Source: Dysosmobacter sp. (GTDB lineage: Bacteria > Bacillota > Clostridia > Oscillospirales > Oscillospiraceae). Taken from it: a stretch of 64,000 nucleotides of DNA. The DNA lies in NCBI GenBank assembly GCA_026169195.1, contig JAPFEH010000046.1, forward strand, positions 1 to 64,000, in the 5' to 3' direction. Position numbers and translations under genes: made by a program. Numbering within the stretch: position 1 is the first letter of the stretch; every line of letters starts with the position of its first letter. Positions 33,392-41,070 of the stretch are shown here, piece after piece. The notes beneath the pieces were generated by a model that worked only from the letters and a program-made list of their open reading frames with translations, searched no databases and was not told where the DNA came from.

Positions 33392-33772
33392 ATGGCACCT
33401 GAAAAAATCACAAAAGCTGAATGGCTTCTGCTGGGATTGACGGCGGTTTTTCTAAGCGGTTTGCTGGTGGTTTCCTCCCGTGACCGGTCGGGGACGGCTG
33501 TTTCGGTGGAGACGGAACGGACTGTGGCGCAGGAGGAATTCCTGCCGGATCTGTCTCCGCTGGACTTGAATACCGCCACGGCGCCGGAACTGGCGGAGCT
33601 TCCGGGAATCGGAGAGGAGCTGGCCCGCCGCATTGTGGCATATCGGGAAGAAAACGGCCCCTTTGCGGCTGTGGAGGAATTGCTGGAGATCTCCGGGATC
33701 GGACAGGGAAAGCTGGATGGACTGACGGACCGGGTGATCGCGGGCACTGCGGAAAAAGAGAGGACAGCATGA
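33392..33772 (+). CDS. ComEA-like helix-hairpin-helix protein
   Basis: 126 residues. An N-terminal membrane segment (12-27, LLLGLTAVFLSGLLVV) anchors a short linker and a ComEA-type helix-hairpin-helix pair: LDLNTATAPELAELPGIGEELARRIVAYREENGPFAAVEELLEISGIGQGKLD. In competent bacteria ComEA binds DNA outside the membrane; this copy is shorter than B. subtilis ComEA and is not next to comEB/comEC. Instead its stop overlaps the response regulator start as ATGA, an unusual setting. GGGAG precedes the ATG. DNA binding is inferred from the motif only. Confidence 0.85.
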   Translation: MAPEKITKAEWLLLGLTAVFLSGLLVVSSRDRSGTAVSVETERTVAQEEFLPDLSPLDLNTATAPELAELPGIGEELARRIVAYREENGPFAAVEELLEISGIGQGKLDGLTDRVIAGTAEKERTA

Positions 33773-34446
33773 AAATTCTAGTAGTTGATGATGAAAAGAC
33801 GCTGGTCAAAGGCATGAAATTCAATCTGGAGAATGAGGGATATCAGGTGGAGTGCGCTTATGATGGCGCCGCTGCCGTGGAGCTGGCCCGCAATGAGAAA
33901 TTTGATCTGCTGATTCTGGATGTGATGATGCCGGAGCTGGATGGGCTGGAGGCCTGTATGCGGATTCGGGAATTCTCCAATGTGCCCATTATCATGCTGA
34001 CGGCGAAAAGTGAAGATGCTGATAAACTGATGGGATTTGAGTGCGGCGCAGATGACTACCTCACCAAGCCCTTTAATATTTTAGAGCTGAAAGCCAGAGT
34101 CCGTGCGCTGCTGCGGCGGGCGGCAGGGGTCCACCGGGTTCAGGGCAGCGTGCTGACGGTGGGAGATCTCTCCTTGAATACGGAGGAGCGGGTCGCGGTT
34201 CGGGATGGAAAGACCGTGGACCTCACGGCCAAGGAATATGACCTCATTGAATTGTTGATGCGCAACCCCCGGCGGGTGTACAGCCGTGAAAATTTGATGA
34301 ATGTGGTGTGGGGCTACACCTATGCGGGAGATTACCGGACAGTGGATGTGCATATCCGCCGGCTGCGGGAAAAGCTGGAGCGTGCTCCGGCAGAGCCGGA
34401 GCACATCATGACCAAGTGGGGAGTGGGGTACTATTTCAAAGGGTAG
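33769..34446 (+). CDS. OmpR/PhoB-family response regulator
   Basis: 225 residues. Receiver with acidic pair Asp7-Asp8, phosphorylated Asp51 in LILDVMMPELDG, Thr in MLTAKSEDA and Lys in LTKPFN. The winged-helix output domain (about 130-225) has LTAKEYDLIELLMRNPRRVYSRENLMNVVWGY and RTVDVHIRRLREKLE, typical of the PhoB group. Full length. Overlaps the ComEA-like gene by four bases and precedes the kinase by seven bases; the three genes plus the GerMN lipoprotein form one operon. Confidence 0.96.
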   Translation: MKILVVDDEKTLVKGMKFNLENEGYQVECAYDGAAAVELARNEKFDLLILDVMMPELDGLEACMRIREFSNVPIIMLTAKSEDADKLMGFECGADDYLTKPFNILELKARVRALLRRAAGVHRVQGSVLTVGDLSLNTEERVAVRDGKTVDLTAKEYDLIELLMRNPRRVYSRENLMNVVWGYTYAGDYRTVDVHIRRLREKLERAPAEPEHIMTKWGVGYYFKG

Positions 34447-34453
34447 GAAACGG

Positions 34454-35857
34454 GTGTGGAACAGTCTGCGGGTCAAATTCGGGCTGAGCTACCTTTCCAT
34501 CATCGCGGCTGTGCTGGTGCTGCTCAATACCTATCCGCTGGTCGTTTCAGAGGATATGGTGTTTCGTTCCAAAGTGACCACCATGCAAAACAGCGTTTCC
34601 GTCATGGTCTATTCGCTATCCGGCTTGGATGAGCTGAATGAGGAAAATGTGGCAGCGGCGATGGCGGTGGTGGAGGAAACGGGACTTTCCAGAATTCTGG
34701 TAACGGACAGTGATGGGAAAGCCCTTTATGATACCCGGGAAACCGGCAGCGCGGTGGGGAATTATGTGCTTTATTCGGAGATCGTACAGGCATTGCGGGG
34801 CAGTGACGCCGCATCCTGCGTCTATCGGAACGGAGCGTTCCGCAGTCGGGCTTCCTCACCGGTGCTGTATCAAAACCAGATCATTGGGGCGGTGTATGCC
34901 TATGAATATGATGTGGAGCAGGCGGCCCTGCTGGAAGGGCTTCAATCAAATCTCAAGCGCATTTCCCTGGTGGTGGGGGCAGGGGCGCTGCTGCTGAGCC
35001 TGCTGCTGTCCATGGCGCTGACAGAAAAAATCAGCCGGCTGATGACAGCCATTCGTCAGGTGCGGGAAGGGGCTTACGGACATCGAGCGCAGATCAGGGG
35101 CGGCGATGAGATCGCCCAGATCGGCGATGCGTTCAACAGCTTGGCAGACCGGCTTCAGACCACCGAGGATGCCAGACGCCGCTTTGTGTCAGATGCGTCT
35201 CACGAATTGAAAACGCCGTTGGCGGCGATCCGGCTGCTCTCGGACTCCATTTTGCAGACGGAGAATATGGATCAGGAGACCACCCGGGAGTTCGTCACCG
35301 ATATCGGCAGGGAGGCGGAGCGGCTCAGCCGCATTACGGAGGATCTGCTGCAGCTGACGAAGCTGGACAGCGGGATCATTCCGCCTGCCGCGGTGGTGGA
35401 TGTGCTGCCGGTGCTGGAGCAGGTCATGCGGATGATGAGCCTGATGGCGCAGGAAAACGGGGTGGAACTGACCTTTTCCGCACAGGACGGGTGTCGGGTG
35501 AAAGCGACCCGGGACGAGGTCTATCAGGTTATCTCCAATTTGACGGACAACGCATTGAAATATTCTGCGGGAGGACCGGTACAGATCTCGCTGCGAAAGC
35601 TGCACGGACAGGTGGCCCTGTCTGTGGCGGACCGGGGGCCGGGGATTCCGGAGGCAGATCTGCCCCGGATCTTTGAGCGGTTTTATCGGGTGGAAAAAGC
35701 CCGTTCCCGGGCAGCTGGCGGGACCGGTCTGGGATTATCCATCGTCAGTGACATGGTACGGCGTCGGGGAGGGACGGTGGAAGCATCCAACCGTTCCGGC
35801 GGCGGCGCGGTATTCACGGTTCGGTGGCCTGCGGCAGAAGGAGGGGAGGAACTGTGA
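34454..35857 (+). CDS. Sensor histidine kinase
   Basis: 467 residues from GTG at 34454, after AGGAAACGG. Two membrane helices (about 10-30 and 170-195) bracket a 140-residue extracytoplasmic sensor domain. HAMP follows (195-245), then HisKA with His250 in DASHELKTPLAAIRLL, and an HATPase with N-box NLTDNALKYS, G1 DRGPGIPE and G2 GGTGLGLSIV. It should phosphorylate the regulator encoded just upstream. The signal is unknown. Gene order RR-HK-GerMN lipoprotein matches actinobacterial MtrA-MtrB-LpqB. The stop overlaps the next start as GTGA. Confidence 0.95.
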   Translation: MWNSLRVKFGLSYLSIIAAVLVLLNTYPLVVSEDMVFRSKVTTMQNSVSVMVYSLSGLDELNEENVAAAMAVVEETGLSRILVTDSDGKALYDTRETGSAVGNYVLYSEIVQALRGSDAASCVYRNGAFRSRASSPVLYQNQIIGAVYAYEYDVEQAALLEGLQSNLKRISLVVGAGALLLSLLLSMALTEKISRLMTAIRQVREGAYGHRAQIRGGDEIAQIGDAFNSLADRLQTTEDARRRFVSDASHELKTPLAAIRLLSDSILQTENMDQETTREFVTDIGREAERLSRITEDLLQLTKLDSGIIPPAAVVDVLPVLEQVMRMMSLMAQENGVELTFSAQDGCRVKATRDEVYQVISNLTDNALKYSAGGPVQISLRKLHGQVALSVADRGPGIPEADLPRIFERFYRVEKARSRAAGGTGLGLSIVSDMVRRRGGTVEASNRSGGGAVFTVRWPAAEGGEEL

Positions 35858-36765
35858 AAAGGGGAGTGTCATTGCTGCTGGTTCTGTGTCTGGTATTGGC
35901 ATGCGGATACGTTTTGTACGGAACCGGAGAAGAACCGGCGCGAGAGGAAAGTCACGCTGTCTACTTTTTGGAGCGGAATCTGGATTCCGTTCCGGGCGGC
36001 GGCGCTTTACGGGCAGAAAATGTGTGTCTGCAGGATATAGAGACGGCGGACACACAGACGCTGGCATCCATGCTGATCCGGAGATTGCTGGCTGGCCCGC
36101 AGGACGAGACACTGGAAAATGCCGTACCGGCGGGTACGATGCTGCTGTCCCTGCAGCTGGAGGGAACCAGAGCGCTGGTGGACCTCTCTTCCTCTTATGG
36201 GACATTGTCCGGCGTAGCGCTGACGCTGGCGGATCAAGCCATTGCACTGACGTTGACACAGCTGCCCGAGATCCTGTCGGTCAAGATCACGGTTCGGGGC
36301 AGGGAACTCGCTTACCGGGATAAACAGGTTTTTACGGGGCGGGAAGTGCGGCTGGCGCCGGAGGGCGATGTGATCGGTACGGTGGATGCAACGCTGTATT
36401 TTCTGGATGAAACCGGTGCGCTGCGGCCAGAGGAGCGGGTTTTGGAGCTGTATGATGGAGACACGCACGTCAGCGCTGTGGCGCGGGCTGTGGAAAGCGG
36501 CCCGCTGGATCAGGCGCTGCTCCCTGTTTTTCCAGAGAACTTTCGTCCGAAATCCGTATGGCTGGAGGAAAACGTGTGCTATGTGAACCTGTCTACGGTG
36601 CTGCTGGAAACGGTTCCGGATGATGAGGGGCTGTCCACAGCGCTGCGGGCACTGGCGCAGGCACTGTGCTCGCTGGAAAGCGTGGAGGAAACCCGCTATC
36701 TGGTGGACGGAGAATTTGCGGACAATTATGGTTCCGTTTCCGTAGCGCGGCCTTATACGAAATAA
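35854..36765 (+). CDS. GerMN-domain lipoprotein
   Basis: 303 residues from GTG at 35854, overlapping the kinase stop (GTGA) with GGAGGGGAGGAA upstream. A lipoprotein signal peptide ends in lipobox VLAC (Cys17). Two GerMN (sporulation/germination) domains follow, about 35-155 (VYFLERN...LVDLSSSYGTLSG) and 180-300 (LYFLDETGAL...CYVNLSTVLLETV). GerM in B. subtilis is a sporulation lipoprotein; in actinobacteria the GerMN lipoprotein LpqB modulates the MtrAB two-component system. Position directly after a kinase suggests the second kind of role. A terminator follows. Confidence 0.88.
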   Translation: MKRGVSLLLVLCLVLACGYVLYGTGEEPAREESHAVYFLERNLDSVPGGGALRAENVCLQDIETADTQTLASMLIRRLLAGPQDETLENAVPAGTMLLSLQLEGTRALVDLSSSYGTLSGVALTLADQAIALTLTQLPEILSVKITVRGRELAYRDKQVFTGREVRLAPEGDVIGTVDATLYFLDETGALRPEERVLELYDGDTHVSAVARAVESGPLDQALLPVFPENFRPKSVWLEENVCYVNLSTVLLETVPDDEGLSTALRALAQALCSLESVEETRYLVDGEFADNYGSVSVARPYTK

Positions 36766-36770
36766 CAGAA

Positions 36771-36807
36771 AACCGGACGGTGGCTGCGGAAGCCGCCGTC
36801 CGGTTAT
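36771..36807 (+). terminator. Terminator between the GerMN gene and spmB
   Basis: AACCGGACGGTGGCT-gcgga-AGCCGCCGTCCGGTT then ATTTT; also overlaps the end of convergent spmB. Confidence 0.88.
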
Positions 36808-37328
36808 TTTGCGCCGAAAAACAGGCGCACTGCCAGAGCAGAAGCCACAAACCCCATGCAATCAGCAGCCAGCGCGGCAGGAACCGTATGGCGCGTCCGG
36901 TGAATACCGGCAGCGCCGAAATAAACGGCGATGGTATAAAAAGTGGTCTCTGTGCTGCCCAGCATCACGGCGGCGACCCGCCCTTCATAGCTGTCCGGCC
37001 CGCAGGAAGACAGCAGATCGCTGGCGACGGCCAGCGCACCGCTGCCGGAGACGGGGCGAATCAGCATTAGCGGCGCTGTCTCCGGCGGAATTCCCAGAAA
37101 TTCAAGTAACGGGGTGCATAACCCGGAGAGCCATTCCATCGCGCCGGAAGCCCGAAGCATCCCGACGGCCGTCAGCAGCCCGACCAGAGCGGGGATGATG
37201 CGGAGGAGCACACGCAGACCTTCTTCGGCTCCATGGGTCAGGGTGGTATACACATCCACGCGCTTTTCAAGGCCGTATAACGCAACGGCGGAGAGCAGCA
37301 GGGGGATCAGCAGGGAACTGAAGTTCAT
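36804..37328 (-). CDS. spmB: Spore maturation protein B
   Basis: 174 residues from ATG at 37328, overlapping spmA as ATGA. Membrane protein of the nucleoside-recognition (Gate) superfamily: MNFSSLLIPLLLSAVALYGLEKRVDVYTTLTHGAEEGLRVLLRIIPALVGLLTAVGMLRASGAM, with the conserved STETTFYTIAVYFGAAGI near 130. With SpmA it is needed for spore core dehydration and heat resistance in Bacillus and Clostridium. Typical length. No obvious sporulation sigma promoter was identified by eye for the pair. Confidence 0.94.
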   Translation of the reverse strand: MNFSSLLIPLLLSAVALYGLEKRVDVYTTLTHGAEEGLRVLLRIIPALVGLLTAVGMLRASGAMEWLSGLCTPLLEFLGIPPETAPLMLIRPVSGSGALAVASDLLSSCGPDSYEGRVAAVMLGSTETTFYTIAVYFGAAGIHRTRHTVPAALAADCMGFVASALAVRLFFGAK

Positions 37329-37909
37329 GTCCCGCGCCCTCCCCAATGAGCCAGCAGCTTGGCTGTCAGGATTCCGGCAGTTACAGACAATGCGGAAGAA
37401 AACCAGACTGCGGGCAGGATATCAAAAGGAGTCTGACAGCCTGCTGCGGCTCGCACAGAGGCAATGGTGGAGGGCAGCAGCTGGATGGAGGCGGTATTCA
37501 ACACCACAAGGAGGCAAAGCTCATTGCTGGCGGTGCCGCCGCATCCTGCGGCCATTCTTCGCGCGGCGCGGATGCCAAGAGGCGTGGCTGCGTTGCCAAG
37601 CCCCAGCAAATTGGCAGAGACGTTGGCAGAGACGGCGGCGAGGGTTTCCTGATCCTGACTGGCCTCTGGCAGCAGGCGCCGCAGCAGCGGGCGGAAGAGG
37701 CGTGCCAGAGCGCGGGAGAGGCCGCAGGTATTCATAACCTCCATAACACCGCTCCAAAGGCACAGCATTCCGGCCATGGAAAAGCTCAGTTCTATGGCGG
37801 ACTGCGCACCGGTCATGGCGGCATTTGCCACTTGATCCAGCGTTCCGGAGAAAAGACCGAATGCCAGAGACAAAACCACCATTCCGGTCCAGATCCAAGC
37901 CATTGTCAC
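37325..37909 (-). CDS. spmA: Spore maturation protein A
   Basis: 194 residues. MAWIWTGMVVLSLAFGLFSGTLDQVANAAMTGAQSAIELSFSMAGMLCLWSGVMEV matches SpmA, with the conserved NLLGLGNAATPLGI and ELCLLVVLNTASIQLLPSTIASVRAAAG. AGAAGGAG lies about ten bases before a GTG at 37909 and sixteen before the ATG at 37903, so I take the GTG; the ORF-track start is too far upstream. First gene of spmA-spmB, divergent from abrB with 138 bases between. Confidence 0.93.
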   Translation of the reverse strand: MTMAWIWTGMVVLSLAFGLFSGTLDQVANAAMTGAQSAIELSFSMAGMLCLWSGVMEVMNTCGLSRALARLFRPLLRRLLPEASQDQETLAAVSANVSANLLGLGNAATPLGIRAARRMAAGCGGTASNELCLLVVLNTASIQLLPSTIASVRAAAGCQTPFDILPAVWFSSALSVTAGILTAKLLAHWGGRGT

Positions 37910-37987
37910 AGGAAACACACTCCTTCTTGTGAAAATTGTTAAATAAGGATGAACATTTTCGTTTTGAATTGACAAAATATGACATGC

Positions 37988-38007
37988 TGTGATATGTTCA
38001 TATCACA
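37988..38007. repeat. 20-bp perfect inverted repeat upstream of abrB
   Basis: TGTGATATGTTCATATCACA has 8-bp arms around GTTC and sits just downstream of TTGACA (37971-37976), overlapping the expected -10 region of abrB. Its placement suggests an operator, possibly for AbrB itself. Confidence 0.6.
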
Positions 38008-38047
38008 CAAATGTATTAACAAAAGACTGTGGAAAAGGAGACATGTG

Positions 38048-38290
38048 GTGAAATCAACAGGGATTGTAAGAAAGGTAGATGAGTTGGGGCGCATTGTGCT
38101 TCCCATCGAGATGCGCCGTACACTGGATATTGCAGAAAAGGATGCACTGGAAATCTATGTGGAGGGTTCCTCCGTTATTCTGAAAAAGTATAAGCCCAGC
38201 TGCATTTTCTGCGACGCGACTAAGGATATCACCGTGTTCAAGGGGAAGAATGTCTGCCCCAAATGCTTGAAAGAATTGAAAAACCTGTAA
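38048..38290 (+). CDS. AbrB-family transition-state regulator
   Basis: 80 residues from GTG at 38048, seven bases after GGAG; an ATG at 38043 runs into a stop. The N-terminal swapped-hairpin DNA-binding domain reads VKSTGIVRKVDELGRIVLPIEMRRTLDIAEKDALEIYVEGSSVILKKY, the AbrB/SpoVT signature. The C-terminus adds CIFCDATKDITVFKGKNVCPKCLKEL, two CxxC pairs that probably bind zinc; such tails are common in clostridial AbrB proteins. AbrB represses stationary-phase genes and is itself controlled by Spo0A in Bacillus. Convergent rsmI-trmN6 next to it matches the B. subtilis yabB-yazA-yabC-abrB region. Confidence 0.93.
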   Translation: MKSTGIVRKVDELGRIVLPIEMRRTLDIAEKDALEIYVEGSSVILKKYKPSCIFCDATKDITVFKGKNVCPKCLKELKNL

Positions 38291-38306
38291 AACCATAAAT
38301 CTTGTA

Positions 38307-38354
38307 AAAGCCCCCCATGATGCAGGAATGAAACACTGCATCATGGGGGGCTTT
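38307..38354 (+). terminator. Bidirectional terminator between abrB and rsmI
   Basis: AAAGCCCCCCATGATGCA pairs over 18 bases with TGCATCATGGGGGGCTTT around a 12-base loop. Confidence 0.85.
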
Positions 38355-38416
38355 CGGATTTTAACGGGCTGGTCCGGCACTGCCTTTTTCGGGGCAATGC
38401 GCCGGTGTATAGCGCT

Positions 38417-39247
38417 TCATCGTTCCAGCGCGGCGGCGTACAGTTCATTTTTGGAAAGACCGGTGTGCTCCGCAACTTCTCTGGCGGCGTCTTTCAGGCG
38501 AATACCCTGTGCTTTCAGTGTCAGAACCTGTGCCACGCCATCCTCCAGAGTGACGGCGGTTTCCTGCTGAGGTTCCGCTCCGGCCAGCACCAGAACAAAT
38601 TCGCCTTTCGGTGATGTCTGTGAAAAATGGGCAATAGCGCCGCCCAATGTGGTTCGCAGTGTTTCCTCGTGGAGCTTTGTCAGCTCCCGGCACAGGGCGA
38701 TCCGCCGCTGGGAACCGAATGCGGCTTCCATATCCCGCAGCGTTGTCAGCAGCTTGTGGGGAGCTTCATGGAAAATCAGGGTTCGCTCCTCGTTTTTCAA
38801 GGCTTCCAGCCGCTCTTTCCGGTTTTTCTTATTCACGGTGAGAAACCCTTCAAAAGCAAAGCGGCCGGTGGGCAGACCGCTGACTGCCAGAGCGTTGACA
38901 GCGGCGCAGCATCCGGGAATGGAAAGGACCGTCACACCGTTTTCCGCGCACAGCCGCACCAGATCCTCTCCGGGGTCAGAAACGGCGGGGGTGCCGGCAT
39001 CGGTCACCAGCGCGCAGGATTCTCCTGCCAGCAGACGCTGCAAAATCGTCTGTCCGGCGGAGACGTGATTGTGTTCGTGGTAGCTGACAAGACTTTTTTT
39101 GATTTCAAAATGGTTCAGCAGCTTGATGGAAACCCGGGTGTCCTCCGCTGCAATAAAATCTACGTTCTCCAAGGTCTCCACAGCGCGGGGAGAAAAGTCT
39201 CCCAGATTTCCAATGGGGGTGGCGACCAGATACAGTGTGCCGCTCAT
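38417..39247 (-). CDS. rsmI: 16S rRNA (cytidine-1402-2'-O)-methyltransferase
   Basis: 276 residues. SAM-dependent tetrapyrrole-methylase fold: GTLYLVATPIGNLGDFSPRAVETL, AAEDTRVSIKLLNHF, TDAGTPAVSDPGEDLV and a C-terminal helical domain. RsmI adds the 2'-O-methyl group to C1402 of 16S rRNA in the ribosomal P site. The start overlaps the end of trmN6 as ATGA, with AGGAGG seven bases upstream. Confidence 0.95.
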   Translation of the reverse strand: MSGTLYLVATPIGNLGDFSPRAVETLENVDFIAAEDTRVSIKLLNHFEIKKSLVSYHEHNHVSAGQTILQRLLAGESCALVTDAGTPAVSDPGEDLVRLCAENGVTVLSIPGCCAAVNALAVSGLPTGRFAFEGFLTVNKKNRKERLEALKNEERTLIFHEAPHKLLTTLRDMEAAFGSQRRIALCRELTKLHEETLRTTLGGAIAHFSQTSPKGEFVLVLAGAEPQQETAVTLEDGVAQVLTLKAQGIRLKDAAREVAEHTGLSKNELYAAALER

Positions 39248-39978
39248 GGCATATCCTCCTGTTGTCTGAAATAAATAGACTCCACCTCAGCGGTGGGGGC
39301 GCCGTCCGGCTGCCGCAGGATCAAAGGCGGCTCCAGAGACAATCCGGGTCTGCCTCCGCGGCGGCCTTCTATCAGCAGCAGAGAGGGCGCGGCACCGGCA
39401 GCAGCGCAGACAAGCCGCAGCCGCTTGGGCTCCAGAGCGGCTTCCCGCAGGAGACAGATCACGTCCGCCAGACGTTCCGGTTTGTGAACAAGGCAGAAGC
39501 TGCCGCCCCAGCGCAGCAGATATGCGGCAGACCGGCAGATGTCCTCCAGTGTGCAGAATACCTCGGCACGCGCGGTACGACGGACTCCGTCCGCCGCCAG
39601 AGCGCCGGCGGCGGGAGGGTAATAGGGGGGATTGCAGACCACCAGATCGAAACTGCCGGACGGGAACAGGGAGGCAGCCTGCCGCAAATCTGCCAAATGG
39701 AAGGTGAGACGGTTTTCCAACTGGTTTTCCACGGCCGCCTGCTTTGCAAGGCGGATCGCGTCCGGTTGAATGTCAAGTCCGGTAACAGACAGGGATGGCT
39801 GGCGCTGCAGCAGCAAAAGTCCCAGCAGGCCTGTGCCGCAGCCCAGATCGCAGACGCGCAGACCGGGTTTCAGGCGGGGCAGGGAGGAGAGAAGAAAGGT
39901 ATCGGTTCCGGGGCGGAACAGGACGTCGTTATAAACGAAGCGGTATCCGCCGGGGGTCAGGGCTTCCCAATGCTCCAC
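39244..39978 (-). CDS. tRNA1(Val) (adenine-37-N6)-methyltransferase-like protein
   Basis: 244 residues from GTG at 39978, eight bases after GAGGAGG. Class I methyltransferase: SAM loop VCDLGCGTGLLGLLLLQ, acidic GLDIQPDAIRLA and catalytic NPPY in VVCNPPYYPP, the N6-adenine/N5-glutamine group signature. B. subtilis YabB (TrmN6) is encoded in the same setting, upstream of rsmI and facing abrB. The exact target base is by homology. First gene of the trmN6-rsmI pair. Confidence 0.9.
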   Translation of the reverse strand: MEHWEALTPGGYRFVYNDVLFRPGTDTFLLSSLPRLKPGLRVCDLGCGTGLLGLLLLQRQPSLSVTGLDIQPDAIRLAKQAAVENQLENRLTFHLADLRQAASLFPSGSFDLVVCNPPYYPPAAGALAADGVRRTARAEVFCTLEDICRSAAYLLRWGGSFCLVHKPERLADVICLLREAALEPKRLRLVCAAAGAAPSLLLIEGRRGGRPGLSLEPPLILRQPDGAPTAEVESIYFRQQEDMP

Positions 39979-40075
39979 TGCATACGCCTCCTCTCTGGTG
40001 ATGTGTCCACATTATAGCGGAAAAAAGGCCGGAACGCAAGGAGCGGCTGGATTCCGGAGCGGTTCAGAAGGATAT

Positions 40076-40108
40076 AAAAACCCCGCAGGCAGAGCCTGCG
40101 GGGTTTTT
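40076..40108 (-). terminator. Terminator after the ferredoxin gene
   Basis: AAAAACCCCGCAGGC-aga-GCCTGCGGGGTTTTT, perfect 15-bp stem with T runs on both strands. Confidence 0.88.
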
Positions 40109-40124
40109 ATGTATCCCGTTGAGA

Positions 40125-40298
40125 TTAGTCCTCGGGGACGATGGCGCCGTTGGGGCAGGTGTCAGCGCAAGAACCGCAGTCCAGGCAAGCGGCAGCGTCG
40201 ATGACGTACTGATCGTCACCCTGGCTGATAGCGCCTGCGGGGCAGGCATCAGCGCAAGCACCGCAGCTGACACAAGCAGAAGTAATCTTGTAAGCCAT
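40125..40298 (-). CDS. 2[4Fe-4S] ferredoxin
   Basis: 57 residues from ATG at 40298 with GGAGGTG upstream. Two clostridial cluster motifs: CVSCGACADACP and CLDCGSCADTCP, each CxxCxxCxxxCP, in pseudo-twofold arrangement. A soluble low-potential electron carrier for hydrogenases, oxidoreductases and radical enzymes. Single gene between trmN6 and ctsR, ending near a strong terminator. The start codon is followed by AYKITSACVSC, as in C. pasteurianum-type ferredoxins. Confidence 0.95.
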   Translation of the reverse strand: MAYKITSACVSCGACADACPAGAISQGDDQYVIDAAACLDCGSCADTCPNGAIVPED

Positions 40299-40432
40299 GG
40301 GAAGCACCTCCATAAGATTTGTGATTCTCATTGTACCATACAATTTTGAAATTGCAAGACTCCGCCGCTAAAAAAACGTCAGGATTTGAAAAGTCCGCAG
40401 AGCAAAGGTCGTTCATCAATTGTTTTCAAATT

Positions 40433-40524
40433 GGTCAAAGAAAGTCAAAAATCATGTGTTGACAATTGCGGCCGATGTGTTATACTAACGTCAGAAACAA
40501 AGGTTAAAGAAAGTCAAAGTCAAA
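40433..40524 (+). promoter_or_regulatory. ctsR promoter with two CtsR operators
   Basis: GGTCAAA-gaa-AGTCAAA at 40433-40449 and GGTTAAA-gaa-AGTCAAA at 40502-40518, followed by a third GTCAAA half-site at 40519-40524, match the CtsR direct-repeat heptamer (RGTCAAA-N3-RGTCAAA). They flank a promoter with TTGACA at 40459-40464 and TATACT at 40481-40486. CtsR should repress its own operon until heat or protein stress. Confidence 0.9.
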
Positions 40525-40559
40525 AAAGTTTGGCTTTGCGAGAAAGGGATGGTCAGCAA

Positions 40560-41012
40560 GTGGGAATTTCTGATTTGATCGCCAGCTTTCTGCGGGAAAG
40601 TCTGGAGGAAGCGAAGAACGGGGTTCTGGAAGTCCAGCGCAGCGATTTGGCGCAGCGCTTTAACTGCGTGCCCAGCCAGATCAATTATGTGATGAGCACC
40701 CGCTTTTCTCCGGAGCGCGGATACATTGTGGAGAGCCGGCGGGGCGGCAACGGATATATCCGGATCACCCGTGTTCAGGTGGACCGGCAGACACTGCTGA
40801 TGCATGTGATCAATTCCCTCGGGGAACCGATTGATTTGCCGTCTGCGCGGGCAATTCTTGGAAATCTGGTGCAGTCCGGCGCGCTGGAAGAGAATCTGGG
40901 GCGGGCGCTGCTGGCAGCCGTGGGCGATCAGGCGCTGGGGGCTGTGCCGCGAGAGAAGCGTGACAACGTGCGGGCGGATATCATGAAGCAGGTGCTCATC
41001 CTTCAGGTTTGA
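40560..41012 (+). CDS. ctsR: Class III heat-shock repressor CtsR
   Basis: 150 residues from GTG at 40560, about ten bases after AAAGGGA; the ORF-track start lies upstream of the promoter. GISDLIASFLRESLEEAKNGVLEVQRSDLAQRFNCVPSQINYVMSTRFSPERGYIVESRRGGNGYIRI is the CtsR winged helix with its glycine-rich thermosensing wing (RRGGNGYI). The C-terminal dimer domain follows. CtsR represses clp genes at low temperature. First gene of ctsR-mcsA-clpC, with its operators flanking the promoter. Confidence 0.97.
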   Translation: MGISDLIASFLRESLEEAKNGVLEVQRSDLAQRFNCVPSQINYVMSTRFSPERGYIVESRRGGNGYIRITRVQVDRQTLLMHVINSLGEPIDLPSARAILGNLVQSGALEENLGRALLAAVGDQALGAVPREKRDNVRADIMKQVLILQV

Positions 41013-41070
41013 CAGGAAGCCTGCGTAAAAGAGTCAACAAAATCATTTGCTTTTATAGGAGGAATGAATT

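Noticed and set aside
37988-38007. CRP/FNR binding site at the abrB palindrome
   Set aside because: The TGTGA and TCACA halves are 10 bases apart, not the 6 needed for CRP/FNR.
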